A DNA stretch of 64,000 nt from Burkholderia singularis (GCF_900176645.1 NZ_FXAN01000004.1:1-64000), one strand, 5' to 3'. Positions 8,925-18,078 are shown, counted from the first letter of the stretch. Translations and numbers: made by a program. The notes: a model not told the origin generated them from the sequence alone.

Positions 8925-9956
8925 ATGATCTATCCGTGGCAGACCGACGACTGGAACCGCTTGCAGACATTGCGCGCGCATTGGCCGCACGCGCTTTTGC
9001 TGCACGGCCAGGCCGGCATCGGCAAGCTCGCGTTCGCGCGGCATCTGGCCAAGGGGCTGCTGTGCGAGACCCCGCGCGAGAACGGCGAGCCGTGCGGCGC
9101 ATGCGCCGCGTGCACGTGGTTCGAGCAGGGCAATCATCCCGATTATCGGATCGTCGTGCCTGAAGCGCTGGCGGGCGCGGCGGGCGCGGCGGCGGCCGAC
9201 GAGCCGAAGGCCGCCGACGCCGATGACGGCGGCAGGAAAACCAAGACGCCGAGCAAGGAAATCAAGATCGAGCAGGTGCGCGCGCTTGTCGATTTCTGCG
9301 CCATTGCGTCGCATCGCGGCGGCGCGCGGGTCGTCGTGTTGTATCCGGCCGAAGCGCTCAATGTCGCGGCCGCGAACGCATTGTTGAAAACGCTCGAGGA
9401 GCCGCCCGCAGGGGTCGTGTTCGTGCTCGTGTCGGCGCGCATCGACCGGCTGCTGCCGACGATCGTGAGCCGCTGCCGCCAATGGCCGATGACGATGCCC
9501 GCGCCCCAGGCGGCGGTAGCCTGGCTCGCCGCGCAGCATGTGGCCGATGCGCCCGCGCTCGTCGCCGAGGCGGGCGGCGCGCCGCTCGCGGCGCTCGCGC
9601 TCGCGAGCGACGAGAACCGGCCGCTGCGCGACTGGACGCTCGCGCAGCTCGCGGCCGGCGCCGCGTGCGATCCGTTCGCATGCGGCGAGACGTTGCAGAA
9701 GCTGCCGGTGCCCGTGGTGCTCGGCTGGCTGCAACGGTGGCTGTACGATCTGCTGGCCGAGCGCATGGCGGGTGCGCCGCGCTACTTTCCCGCGCAGCGC
9801 ACGGCGCTCGCACGCTGCGCGCAGACGCTCGATGTGGGCGCGTTCGCGCGCTTCACGAAGACAGTCACACGGCAGCGGGCGGCCGAGAATCATCCGCTCA
9901 ACGCGCGGCTTGTGTTCGAGGAACTCTTTCTCGGCTATCGCGAGCTGTTTGCGTAG
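8925..9956 (+). CDS. holB: DNA polymerase III delta' subunit
   Basis: This 343-residue clamp-loader subunit helps open and load the beta clamp. The P-loop region is HGQAGIGKLAFA (about 27-38); the usual Ser/Thr after GK is Leu, in line with delta' being a non-hydrolysing AAA+ subunit. Cys47, Cys57, Cys60 and Cys63 form the zinc module. SRC in IVSRCRQW is the conserved SRC motif. I start at ATG 8925. The Ala-rich insert at about 80-110 (AAGAAAADEPKAADADDGGRK) is a low-complexity linker. It is the third gene of the mltG-tmk-holB string. Confidence 0.95.
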   Translation: MIYPWQTDDWNRLQTLRAHWPHALLLHGQAGIGKLAFARHLAKGLLCETPRENGEPCGACAACTWFEQGNHPDYRIVVPEALAGAAGAAAADEPKAADADDGGRKTKTPSKEIKIEQVRALVDFCAIASHRGGARVVVLYPAEALNVAAANALLKTLEEPPAGVVFVLVSARIDRLLPTIVSRCRQWPMTMPAPQAAVAWLAAQHVADAPALVAEAGGAPLAALALASDENRPLRDWTLAQLAAGAACDPFACGETLQKLPVPVVLGWLQRWLYDLLAERMAGAPRYFPAQRTALARCAQTLDVGAFARFTKTVTRQRAAENHPLNARLVFEELFLGYRELFA

Positions 9957-10010
9957 TGCGCGGCCGGCTTGTCATCGTTCCGTTCATCGCTTTGCCCATC
10001 ATCCCCTGAC

Positions 10011-10520
10011 ATGAGCCAGCTTGCATACCGTGACGCGACTCTGGACGATCTGCCCGCGATCGTCGCTATCTATAATTCGACGGTTGCGTCGCGCCAGGTG
10101 ACGGCCGATACCGAGCCGGTGAGCGTCGACAGCCGGCGCGCGTGGTTCGACGCGCATCAGCCGCACACGCGGCCGCTGTGGGTCGTCGAGGAGGCGGGCC
10201 GAATCGTCGCGTGGCTGAGTTTTTCCGATTTCTACGGCCGGCCGGCGTATGGCCATACGGTGGAGATCAGCATCTATCTGGATGAGTCCGTGCGCGGTAA
10301 GGGGCTCGGCAGCCGGTTGCTCGACGCGGCGCTGGCGCGCGCGCCGGCGCTCGGCGTGTACACCGCGCTGGGCTTCATCTTCGGTCACAATGCGCCGAGC
10401 CTTGGACTCTTCGCGCGCCACGGCTTTACGACCTGGGCAACGCTGCCGCGCGTCGCGGTGCTCGACGGCGTCGAGCGCGATCTGTTGATCGTCGGCAAGC
10501 GGGTCGTCGGCGACGCATAG
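10011..10520 (+). CDS. Phosphinothricin-acetyltransferase-like GNAT
   Basis: This 169-residue GNAT resembles the Pat/Bar/YncA subgroup: IYNSTVASRQVTADTEPV near the N-terminus, WLSFSDFYGRPAYGHTVEISIYL, and the acetyl-CoA loop VRGKGLGSRLLDAAL. In other bacteria this subgroup acetylates glutamate analogues such as phosphinothricin, methionine sulfoximine or sulfone. I use ATG 10011. It lies 54 bp after holB and 55 bp before tatD on the same strand, so it may be part of the same transcript. The substrate is inferred from family only. Confidence 0.85.
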   Translation: MSQLAYRDATLDDLPAIVAIYNSTVASRQVTADTEPVSVDSRRAWFDAHQPHTRPLWVVEEAGRIVAWLSFSDFYGRPAYGHTVEISIYLDESVRGKGLGSRLLDAALARAPALGVYTALGFIFGHNAPSLGLFARHGFTTWATLPRVAVLDGVERDLLIVGKRVVGDA

Positions 10521-10575
10521 CGCGCCGCGCTGTCCGCATGTTTCGCGCCGTGTGCGTGGTAGCAAGGAATACATC

Positions 10576-11385
10576 ATGTTTGTTGATTCTCACTGTCATA
10601 TCAATTTCGAGGGACTGGCCGAGCGGCTGCCGCAGGTGCTCGCGAACATGCGCGAGCATGACGTCACGCATGCGCTATGCGTGTCGGTCGATCTGGAGAC
10701 GCTGCCTTCGGTGCTCGCGATCGCGCGCGATCACGACAACGTCTTCGCGTCGGTGGGCGTGCATCCGGATCACGAGCACGCGCGGGAGCCGACGCTTGCC
10801 GAGCTGATCGAACTGGCCGCGCATCCGAAAGTCGTCGCGATCGGCGAGACGGGGCTCGACTACTATCGCCTCGACGGGCGTTCGATCGCCGACATGGAAT
10901 GGCAGCGCGAGCGCTTTCGCACGCACATCCGCGCCGCGCACGCGACCAACAAGCCGCTGATCGTCCATACGCGCGCCGCCGCCGCCGACACGCTGCGCAT
11001 CATGGCCGAGGAGCGCGCGAGCGTGCCGGGCGGCGTGATGCATTGCTTCACGGAGCCGTGGCCCATTGCCGAGCAGGCGCTTGCGCAGAACTTCCATATC
11101 TCGCTGTCGGGGATCGTCACGTTCAAGAGCGCGGCCGACGTGCAGGACGTCGCGCGGCGCGTGCCGCTCGAACGTTTGCTGATCGAAACGGATTCTCCGT
11201 ATCTCGCGCCGGTGCCGTATCGGGGCAAGCCGAATGAACCTGCATACGTTAGCCATGTCGGACGCTTTATCGCGGCGCAACGCGGGATGACCGACGAAGC
11301 GCTGGCCGCCGCGACGTCGAGCAATTTTTTCCGGCTGTTCAAGATCGCCCAAACGGGCGGCGCCAGCCTAGTCAACCAGGGGTAG
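10576..11385 (+). CDS. TatD-family metal-dependent hydrolase
   Basis: This 269-residue TIM-barrel metallohydrolase has the opening FVDSHCHIN with the His-x-His metal pair, GETGLDYYR with the bridging Glu, PLIVHTRAA, MHCFTEPW and the terminal ETDSPYLAPVP with its catalytic Asp. TatD and YcfH proteins act as 3'-5' DNA exonucleases or DNA-repair nucleases in E. coli. Genes of this type commonly follow holB, as here. ATG 10576 is preferred over an upstream start at 10552 because the family begins MFVDSHCH. Confidence 0.92.
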   Translation: MFVDSHCHINFEGLAERLPQVLANMREHDVTHALCVSVDLETLPSVLAIARDHDNVFASVGVHPDHEHAREPTLAELIELAAHPKVVAIGETGLDYYRLDGRSIADMEWQRERFRTHIRAAHATNKPLIVHTRAAAADTLRIMAEERASVPGGVMHCFTEPWPIAEQALAQNFHISLSGIVTFKSAADVQDVARRVPLERLLIETDSPYLAPVPYRGKPNEPAYVSHVGRFIAAQRGMTDEALAAATSSNFFRLFKIAQTGGASLVNQG

Positions 11386-11397
11386 GAGTTGAAAAAA

Positions 11398-12120
11398 ATG
11401 AAGTCGATCAAGTACTTGTCGAATAAGCGCGGGTTTGGCGCCGGATGTCGCGCGCTGCTGGTCGCGGGCGGGCTCGGCGTGCTCGCCGCGGCGGGCGCGC
11501 ATGCGGAATCGCTCGACGGGATCGTGAAGGCGGTCAAGTTCGACGACATCAAGGACATCGCCAAGCAGCTCAAGAACGGCCTCGATCCGAATACGGTCGC
11601 CTCGAACGGAGACCCGCTGCTTGTGATCGCAGCGCGCGAAAAATCGGATCAGGTGGCCGCTGCGCTCGCGTCGGCACCGAACGTCGATCTCGAAAAAGAG
11701 GACAAGGCAGGCGAGAACGCGCTGATGCTCGCCGCGCTGAACGGCGATCTGCCGCTCGTGAAGCTGCTGGTCGACAAGGGCGCGGAAGTCAGCAAGAAGG
11801 GCTGGTCGCCGCTGCACTACGCGGCGACGAACGGGCATGACGAAGTCGTCAAGTATCTGCTCGAGAAGTCCGCCTATATCGACGCCGCGTCGCCGAACGG
11901 CACCACGCCGCTGATGATGGCCGCGCGCGGCAACCACGGCTCGACGGTCACGCTGCTGCTCGATCAGAATGCCGATCCTGCGATCAAGAACCAACTCGGC
12001 GTGACCGCACTCGATTTCGCCAAGCACTACAACGCGCCCGATGCGCTCGCGATCCTGTCGAAGCGCACGACGCGCCTCGGAGACGCGCCGGCGCCCGATG
12101 CGCAAAAGGGTGCAAAATAA
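11398..12120 (+). CDS. Secreted ankyrin-repeat protein
   Basis: This 240-residue protein has a signal peptide (about 1-35, ending AGAHA) followed by four to five ankyrin repeats, clearest at GENALMLAALNGDLPLVKLL, GWSPLHYAATNGHDEVVKYL and GTTPLMMAARGNHGSTVTLL. Periplasmic ankyrin proteins usually bind a protein partner; in some bacteria they protect catalases, but nothing here points to that. ATG 11398 has AGGAG at 11384-11388 at good spacing. A hairpin terminator follows at 12129. Confidence 0.9.
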   Translation: MKSIKYLSNKRGFGAGCRALLVAGGLGVLAAAGAHAESLDGIVKAVKFDDIKDIAKQLKNGLDPNTVASNGDPLLVIAAREKSDQVAAALASAPNVDLEKEDKAGENALMLAALNGDLPLVKLLVDKGAEVSKKGWSPLHYAATNGHDEVVKYLLEKSAYIDAASPNGTTPLMMAARGNHGSTVTLLLDQNADPAIKNQLGVTALDFAKHYNAPDALAILSKRTTRLGDAPAPDAQKGAK

Positions 12121-12128
12121 GCTGCGTC

Positions 12129-12153
12129 GGCGCGGCCTCGGGCCGCGCCTTTC
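12129..12153 (+). terminator. Rho-independent terminator after the ankyrin gene
   Basis: GGCGCGGCC (12129-12137) pairs with GGCCGCGCC (12141-12149) around a three-base loop, followed by TTTCGTT. The T tract is short, so it may be leaky. Confidence 0.6.
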
Positions 12154-12193
12154 GTTGTATCGGCGGTTACGCCTTCTGACACGAGGAAGATTC

Positions 12194-12556
12194 ATGTTGC
12201 GGGCTAAGTTTTGCGCCGCCGCACTGGCCATGCTTACTGCGCCGTTGACGGCCGCGGCCTTCACGGCGGGCGATCTGGACAAGCTGTGCGCGAAGACCGA
12301 CGTCAAGTCGCGGGCGTCGTGCGCGGCATATATCGAAGGCGCGGCCGATGGTGTCTACAACACGATCGACGCGATCGGCGGCACCACGGGGCCGCGCGTC
12401 GGCCAGTATTTCTGCTTGCCGGCCGACATCAAGGCGCAGCAGATGACGGATGCGGTGCGCAAGTACATCGCGGAAAATCCGAAGCTTGCTGACTACAACG
12501 CGAGCACGGCGGTATCGCTCGGGCTCGGCAAGGCATTTCCCTGCCGAAGTTATTGA
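12194..12556 (+). CDS. Rap1a/Tai-type secreted protein
   Basis: This 120-residue protein has a signal peptide (MLRAKFCAAALAMLTAPLTAAA) and the cysteine and glycine pattern of the Rap1a/Tai domain: CAKTDVKSRASCAAYIEGAADGVYNT, then FCLPADIKAQQMTDAVRKYI and a closing AFPC. The name comes from Serratia Rap1a, an immunity protein against a type VI amidase, but most genomes carry orphan members without effectors. No amidase effector or T6SS gene is nearby, so an immunity role is not supported here. It has a GAGGA ribosome site. Confidence 0.75.
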   Translation: MLRAKFCAAALAMLTAPLTAAAFTAGDLDKLCAKTDVKSRASCAAYIEGAADGVYNTIDAIGGTTGPRVGQYFCLPADIKAQQMTDAVRKYIAENPKLADYNASTAVSLGLGKAFPCRSY

Positions 12557-12639
12557 CTGGTTTTGGCGCGGATTGCCGCGCTCACGCGTTCGTGCGTGTG
12601 CGGCCTCCGTGCGTTGCGCTCGACGGAGTCACGGCGCGC

Positions 12640-13836
12640 ATGATGACGATCGACGATCTGTGGCGCATCGCCGATGCGCCGCTGCACACCTGGCTGGGCA
12701 CGCTCGTCGTGTCGGCGCTCGTGCTGCTCGCGGTGGCGCTCGTCCATCGGATCGGCGCGCGCGTCGTTGCGCGGATCGCGCGGCCGTATCCATTCATGGG
12801 CGTGATCGTGCCATACCTCGATCGGCCGTCGCTCGCCGTGCTGCTGTTTCTCGCGCTCGAATTCCTGTGGCTGCAAACCGCCGATGCGCTGCCGCTCGCG
12901 GGCGCATTGCGCACGATCGCGGCGGTCGGCGTGATCATCGCGATCACGTGGCTGCTGATGCGGCTTGCCGCGGCGGTAGGCGAGGCGATCGTGCGCGCGC
13001 ACCCGATCGACGCACCCGACAACTTGCAGGCGCGCCGCATCCATACGCAGACGCGCGTGCTCGCGCGCACCGTGATGGTGATGATCGTCGTGATCGGCAC
13101 CGGCGCCGCGCTGATGACGTTTCCGAATGTGCGGCAGGTCGGCGCGAGCCTGCTCGCGTCGGCGGGCGTCGCGGGGCTCGTTGCCGGGATTGCCGCGCGG
13201 CCGGTGCTCGGCAATATGATCGCCGGCTTGCAGATCGCGCTGTCGCAGCCGATCAGGCTCGACGATGTCGTCGTGATTCAGGGCGAGTGGGGGCGCATCG
13301 AGGAAATCACCGGCACTTACGTATCGGTGCGTCTGTGGGATCAGCGCCGGCTCGTCGTGCCGTTGCAATGGTTCATCGAGAATCCCTTCCAGAACTGGAC
13401 GCGCAGCAGCGCCGAGATCATCGGCACGGTATTCCTGTATGTCGACTACCGGCTGCCGCTGGAGCCGCTGCGCGAGGCGTTCGCGCGGATCGTCGCCGAT
13501 GCGCCCGAGTGGGACGGCCGCGTTCACGTGTTGCAGGTGACCGATGCGACCGAGCGGTCGATGCAGTTGCGCGCGCTCGTCAGCGCGCGCGATTCGTCGC
13601 TCGCGTGGGATTTGCGCTGCCGTGTGCGCGAGGGGCTCATCGCATTTATTCAGCAGCATTATCCGGAATGTCTGCCGCGCGATCGCGCGGAATGGTCGAC
13701 GCCGTCCGATTCTGCGGCACGCGCGCCTCGAGCGCCCGCCATGGCGGGCACGACGGAGCCCGCCGCGAGCACCGCGGCGTTCACGGCGGCCGATCCGACC
13801 GCGCCCGAGGCGGGCGGCGCGCGTGCGCCGCATTGA
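12640..13836 (+). CDS. MscS-family mechanosensitive channel
   Basis: This 398-residue inner-membrane protein has four N-terminal hydrophobic segments (about residues 18-160), then the MscS core: the pore-lining helix ASLLASAGVAGLVAGIAARPVLGNMIAGLQIALSQ in pieces, and the beta domain IRLDDVVVIQGEWGRIEEITGTYVSVRLWDQRRLVVPL. Such channels release solutes on hypo-osmotic shock. The last 60 residues are a disordered Ala/Pro/Thr-rich tail. The start is uncertain: ATG 12640 is preferred, but a TTG at 12553 overlapping the Rap1a-like stop is possible. Confidence 0.9.
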   Translation: MMTIDDLWRIADAPLHTWLGTLVVSALVLLAVALVHRIGARVVARIARPYPFMGVIVPYLDRPSLAVLLFLALEFLWLQTADALPLAGALRTIAAVGVIIAITWLLMRLAAAVGEAIVRAHPIDAPDNLQARRIHTQTRVLARTVMVMIVVIGTGAALMTFPNVRQVGASLLASAGVAGLVAGIAARPVLGNMIAGLQIALSQPIRLDDVVVIQGEWGRIEEITGTYVSVRLWDQRRLVVPLQWFIENPFQNWTRSSAEIIGTVFLYVDYRLPLEPLREAFARIVADAPEWDGRVHVLQVTDATERSMQLRALVSARDSSLAWDLRCRVREGLIAFIQQHYPECLPRDRAEWSTPSDSAARAPRAPAMAGTTEPAASTAAFTAADPTAPEAGGARAPH

Positions 13837-14010
13837 GCCGCGGCGGGGGATGTCGGACGCACTTTGCGTGCCGGGTTTGCTGAAACCGCCGAAACCGCGG
13901 CACGAAACCCGCACCGCTTCGCGCGGTCACTCCCGAGCCGGCCGCCGTGCCGGCGTCGCTATCCGCTCGGCCCGCCCGTAACCTGATCCGATCCGTCGAT
14001 TCTTTATCCT

Positions 14011-15186
14011 ATGCCGTCTCTCACCGCTGTTGCCATTGCCGGCTACCGATCGCTGCGTGACCTCGTCGTGCCGCTCGGTGCGCTCAACGTGATCACCGGG
14101 CCGAACGGCAGCGGCAAATCGAGCGTTTATCGATCGCTGCGTCTGCTCGCGGATACGGCCCAAGGGCGCGTGATTCCGTCGCTCGCACGCGAAGGCGGCT
14201 TGCCGTCGACGCTTTGGGCCGGCCCCGAGCGTTTCTCACGCGCCATGCTGTCGGGCGACATGCCAGTGACGGGCACCGTTCGCAATCAACCGGTCAGTTT
14301 GAAACTCGGCTTTGGGTGCGATGATTTCGGCTACGCGATCGATCTCGGCCTGCCGATTCCGAGCAGCTCGGAATTCGGGCTCGATCCGATCATCAAGCGT
14401 GAATGCATCTGGAGCGGGCCGGTGCCGCGGCCGTCGACACTGCTGGTCGACCGGCACGGCGCGCAGTTGCGTACCCGCGACGCAACGGGCGCATGGCAGA
14501 GCGTGCCGCAGCCGGTCGCGAGCTTCGACAGCATGATGACCGAGTTCGCCGATCCGCGCGGCGCGCCGGAGATGATCGCGTTGCGCGAACGGATTCGTTC
14601 ATGGCGCTTCTACGATCACTTGCGTACCGACGCCCTCGCGCCCGCACGGCTGCCGCAGGTGGGTACGCATACGCCGGTGCTGGCCGACGACGGCGCCGAT
14701 CTGGCCGCCGCGTTGCAGACGATCCGCGAGATCGGCGATCGTGCGGCGCTGGAAGCGGCGATCGATGACGCGTTTCCGGGCGCGCGGATCGATATCGACA
14801 ATCCGGGCAAGCAGGGCCGCTTCGAGACGCTGATGCATCAGCCGGGCCTGCTGCGGCCGCTGCGCGCGGCCGAGCTATCGGATGGCACGCTGCGCTATCT
14901 GCTGCTCGTCGCGGCGTTGCTGACGCCGCGCCCGCCCGCGTTGCTCGTGTTGAACGAGCCGGAGACAAGCCTTCATCCCGATCTGCTGCCGGCGCTCGGC
15001 CGCCTGATCGCGCAGGCCGCCGAGCGCTCGCAGGTGATCGTGGTGTCGCATGCGGCGCGTCTTGTCGCGTCGCTCGAGCGCGAGCCGGGCAGCCGCTCGA
15101 TCGTGCTCGAGAAGGTGCTCGGCGCAACGCGGATCGCCGACGCGGACGCGCTTGAGCCGCCGCCATGGAAATGGCCGGCGCGCTGA
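14011..15186 (+). CDS. Stand-alone ABC-type AAA ATPase
   Basis: This 391-residue SMC/RecF-like ATPase (AAA_21 type) has Walker A GPNGSGKS at 30-37, a signature-like region LSDGTLRYLLL near 290, Walker B as LLVLNEPETSLHP at about 311-323 and a switch His in IVVSHAARLV. The residue before the catalytic Glu is Asn rather than Asp. No TOPRIM, HNH or HEPN domain is fused, and no partner nuclease is adjacent, so it is not an obvious OLD or Gabija-type defence system. It is flanked by MscS (174 bp) and a 495-bp gap. Function unknown. Confidence 0.85.
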   Translation: MPSLTAVAIAGYRSLRDLVVPLGALNVITGPNGSGKSSVYRSLRLLADTAQGRVIPSLAREGGLPSTLWAGPERFSRAMLSGDMPVTGTVRNQPVSLKLGFGCDDFGYAIDLGLPIPSSSEFGLDPIIKRECIWSGPVPRPSTLLVDRHGAQLRTRDATGAWQSVPQPVASFDSMMTEFADPRGAPEMIALRERIRSWRFYDHLRTDALAPARLPQVGTHTPVLADDGADLAAALQTIREIGDRAALEAAIDDAFPGARIDIDNPGKQGRFETLMHQPGLLRPLRAAELSDGTLRYLLLVAALLTPRPPALLVLNEPETSLHPDLLPALGRLIAQAAERSQVIVVSHAARLVASLEREPGSRSIVLEKVLGATRIADADALEPPPWKWPAR

Positions 15187-15681
15187 ACGGTGCCGACAAC
15201 GCGTGCGGTGATGCGGGTGCGGCGCGCGGAGGCTGCGGATTGAGGCGGCAAATGGCGGGCAGCAGGCGCAGCCGGCCGCCGAATACGGTCGCCCGGATAC
15301 TCAGGCGAACGCACTGCGCGAGCCGGGCATCGAATGACCCGAGCGCGATCAACTTCGAGCGGACGGGCAAACGCGACGTTCACCTGCGCCGCCCCGCGCG
15401 CCACGCTCGAACGGAACGCCCGAACGCCCCCGCCATCATGGGCCCGTCAACGCCGCAACTGTCTGCCGATGCTGCAAGGCAATAACCCAACGAAACTTTT
15501 TGCGCGGCTGGACAACGGCCTGCGCGGCTGCAAACATGCGGGTTTTCCGAATGTATCCGTTCTGTAACAAGACCGAAAAAATGCAATCGGCCACGCAGGG
15601 CCACGTGCCGGTGGCGATAATGATGACTTATCGCGATGGCGTTCGACGCTGGCGCGCCGGCCGTCATGGGAGGCAGTACCG
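15187..15681. other. Intergenic region upstream of the GT4 glycosyltransferase
   Basis: No coding frame with family features was found in these 495 bases. The part after about 15540 is less GC-rich and probably holds the promoter of the glycosyltransferase; GATAAT at about 15616-15621 is a possible -10. A GGGAGG ribosome site lies just before ATG 15682. Confidence 0.4.
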
Positions 15682-16746
15682 ATGAGAATTGCGCAGATCG
15701 CCCCGTTGACCGAGTCCGTGCCGCCGAAGTTGTACGGCGGCACCGAGCGCGTCGTGTCGTACATCACCGAAGCGCTCGTCGATCTGGGGCACGACGTCAC
15801 GCTGTTCGCCAGCGGCGATTCAGTCACGCGCGCGAAGCTCGACGCAGTGTGGCCGCGCGCGTTGCGGCTCGACACGTCGATCCGGGACCGGATCGCGCCG
15901 CACATGCTGCTGATGGAGACCGTCGCGCGTCGCGCGCAGGAATTCGACGTGCTCCATTTCCACATGGACTACTATTCGTTTTCGGTCTTTAATCGTCAGC
16001 AGACGCCGTTCGTGACGACTTTGCATGGTCGTCTCGACCTGCCGGAACAGCAGCCAGTGTTCGACACGTTCGACACGGCGCCCGTCATTTCGATTTCGAA
16101 TGCGCAACGCCAGCCGATGCCCCAGGCGAAATGGCTGACGACCGTCTATCACGGCTTGCCGGAGCAGCTTTATACGCCGCAGCCCGTCGAGCAGGCGTAT
16201 CTTGCCTTCCTCGGCCGGATTTCGCCGGAAAAGCGCGTTGATACGGCGATCCGGATCGCGCAGCGCTGCGGGATGCGGATCCGGATCGCAGCGAAGATCG
16301 ATTCCGCCGACGAGGCGTACTTCGAGCGCGAGATCAAGCCGCTTTTCGCGCTGCCGCACGTCGAATTCATCGGCGAGATCGCCGATCATGAAAAGGCCGC
16401 GTTTCTTTCCGGCGCGCACGCATTGCTGTTCCCGATCGACTGGCCCGAGCCGTTCGGCCTCGTGATGATCGAAGCGATGGCGTGCGGCACGCCCGTCATC
16501 GCATTCAATCGCGGTGCGGTGCCTGAAGTGATCGACGACGGCGTGTCCGGTTTTATCGTCGAAGACGAGATCGGCGCGGTCGCGGCGGTGAACCGTCTGC
16601 CGGGGCTGTCGCGTGCACGCGTGCGGCAGCGCTTCGAGCAGCGCTTCACGGCCAGGGGAATGGCGCAGCAATACGTCGACGTCTATCAATCGCTGATTCG
16701 CGCGCAAAAGCGCTCGCGCTTCAAGGTGATCGATTCGGCATCATGA
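15682..16746 (+). CDS. Family 4 glycosyltransferase
   Basis: This 354-residue GT-B fold enzyme has the N-terminal YGGTERVVSYITEALVDLGHDVTLFASGDS block, LGRISPEKRVDTAIRIA for the start of the nucleotide-sugar domain, and the E-x7-E motif in EPFGLVMIEAMACGTPVIAF. There is no signal peptide; it acts in the cytosol on a nucleotide sugar. Proteins of this subgroup (annotated RfaG-like) often sit alone, as here, so the acceptor is not known. A strong bidirectional terminator follows. Confidence 0.9.
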   Translation: MRIAQIAPLTESVPPKLYGGTERVVSYITEALVDLGHDVTLFASGDSVTRAKLDAVWPRALRLDTSIRDRIAPHMLLMETVARRAQEFDVLHFHMDYYSFSVFNRQQTPFVTTLHGRLDLPEQQPVFDTFDTAPVISISNAQRQPMPQAKWLTTVYHGLPEQLYTPQPVEQAYLAFLGRISPEKRVDTAIRIAQRCGMRIRIAAKIDSADEAYFEREIKPLFALPHVEFIGEIADHEKAAFLSGAHALLFPIDWPEPFGLVMIEAMACGTPVIAFNRGAVPEVIDDGVSGFIVEDEIGAVAAVNRLPGLSRARVRQRFEQRFTARGMAQQYVDVYQSLIRAQKRSRFKVIDSAS

Positions 16747-16793
16747 GCGGCGAGGGCGGCGTCGGCTACGCCGCGCGCGGGTGTGCCGCATAA

Positions 16794-16829
16794 AAAAACG
16801 GCGATGCGCGTTCGCGCATCGCCGTTTTT
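16794..16829. terminator. Bidirectional terminator between GT4 and the SYLF lipoprotein gene
   Basis: A perfect 16-bp stem (AAAAACGGCGATGCGC at 16794-16809 with its inverse at 16814-16829) and a four-base loop separate two convergent genes. A and T runs at both ends allow it to work in both directions. Confidence 0.92.
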
Positions 16830-16870
16830 GCATCTGCCGCTCGCCATGCGAGCGGCAAGCGATGCATGGG

Positions 16871-17458
16871 TCAGATCTTCAGCTTCGTGACCTTGGTGCC
16901 GCTGATCGACACGTCGCCCATCAGGCCAGCGTTCGTCAGCACAATCACTTCGACGGGCGCGGTGGCCGTCGTCGTGTCGATGGCGCCGTTCGCGCCCATC
17001 TTCACGAGCGCGACCGACGCATCGGCGCCGGCGGCCCAGCCGTCCGAGCTGCGGAATTTGTCGAGCGCGTCCTGCGTCATGAAGAGGAACACGATCGCCT
17101 TCGACTGCGCACCCGCCTGCAAACCGACCGAGATCGACGACGTGTTGTAGTAGCCGACCGTCGCGCCGCCGACGCGCAGCGCGCCATTGCCGCTCTGGCC
17201 GCCGATGATGAGGCCTGCTTGGATCACGTCCGGGAACACGAGCACGCCGCGCGATTTCGCGACCAGCTCGCGCGAGCCCTTCACCGTCGAATACAGGCGC
17301 GACAGCGTCGCGTCAACGCTCGCATCGATTGCTTGACGCTTCGACGCGTTGGTCGTGGCATTGTCGGGCTTGTTCGGCGTGGTCGTGCAGCCGGTGAGCG
17401 CGAGACTGCCGACGACGAGTGCGGCCGCAGCTTTCAACACGAGTTTGCGTTTTTGCAT
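16871..17458 (-). CDS. SYLF-domain (YSC84-like) lipoprotein
   Basis: This 195-residue protein has a lipoprotein signal with lipobox LTGC (Cys24) and then a SYLF/Ysc84 domain: SRGVLVFPDVIQAGLIIGGQSGNGALRV and GYYNTSSISVGLQAGAQSKAIVFLFM. SYLF proteins bind phosphoinositides in eukaryotes; bacterial lipoprotein members have unknown roles in the envelope. The ATG at 17458 has a normal upstream region. It ends at the shared terminator and is transcribed away from the hypothetical membrane protein gene only in position, both being minus strand. Confidence 0.88.
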   Translation of the reverse strand: MQKRKLVLKAAAALVVGSLALTGCTTTPNKPDNATTNASKRQAIDASVDATLSRLYSTVKGSRELVAKSRGVLVFPDVIQAGLIIGGQSGNGALRVGGATVGYYNTSSISVGLQAGAQSKAIVFLFMTQDALDKFRSSDGWAAGADASVALVKMGANGAIDTTTATAPVEVIVLTNAGLMGDVSISGTKVTKLKI

Positions 17459-17634
17459 CGCTTTTTCTCCATCAATGTAGTTCAGCGTATTTCCCGAGAA
17501 CGGGGCGTACCACGCCGAACTTTATAACACAGAGGGCCGTATCGTTTGCCCGGCGTAAGGTGAAGCAACGTCAAATTGCCGGATTCCGGCGGCGCTCGCG
17601 ACACGGGGGGCGGTTGCTGCGCAAGGCGCGGCGG

Positions 17635-18078
17635 TCAATGAGGGGAAACCGGCGGCTTGATCGGGGGGCGGCGCAACGCGCGGCGCACGAGGGCGATCAG
17701 CACGCCGCACGCGAACAGGAAGGCGGCGGGCACGATCCAGTATCCGACGAAGGCGTGCCACAGGTAGCTGGCGAGCGTGCGGCGGCGCAGCGCGAATTCG
17801 TTGCGCGCCTCCTGCTGGCGATGCGCGTTGGCGGCCAGCACGTCGGCCGGGCAGCCGGCGGCGCGCGCTTCGTCCGGCTCGCCGTGGCAAACGGCGGCGG
17901 CACCTGCCGCGCGCTGCGCGCCGGTAAGCTCCCAGGTGGTCAGCGCGAGCTTCAGATCCGCGTAGTTATAGGCCATTTCCTCGCGGATTTCCCGCACAGC
18001 GACGATCGCGACGGGCACTGCCCAGAACACGATGACGATCACCCAGCGGCGGAACCAGCGATTTTGTCTCCATGCCAT
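17635..18078 (-). CDS. Small membrane protein of unknown function
   Basis: This 147-residue protein has two hydrophobic segments: one near the N-terminus (WVIVIVFWAVPVAIVAV, about 10-27) and one near the C-terminus (YWIVPAAFLFACGVLIALV). They flank a soluble loop with two Cys residues (AVCHGE and AAGCPAD) that could be periplasmic. The ATG at 18078 has GGAGG five bases upstream, better than the frame's earlier ATG at 18117. I do not recognise the family. Confidence 0.75.
   Translation of the reverse strand: MAWRQNRWFRRWVIVIVFWAVPVAIVAVREIREEMAYNYADLKLALTTWELTGAQRAAGAAAVCHGEPDEARAAGCPADVLAANAHRQQEARNEFALRRRTLASYLWHAFVGYWIVPAAFLFACGVLIALVRRALRRPPIKPPVSPH

Noticed and set aside
14011-15186. Two-gene phage defence system (OLD or Gabija type)
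   Set aside because: Only the ATPase is present; no TOPRIM fusion and no partner nuclease or helicase gene adjoins it.
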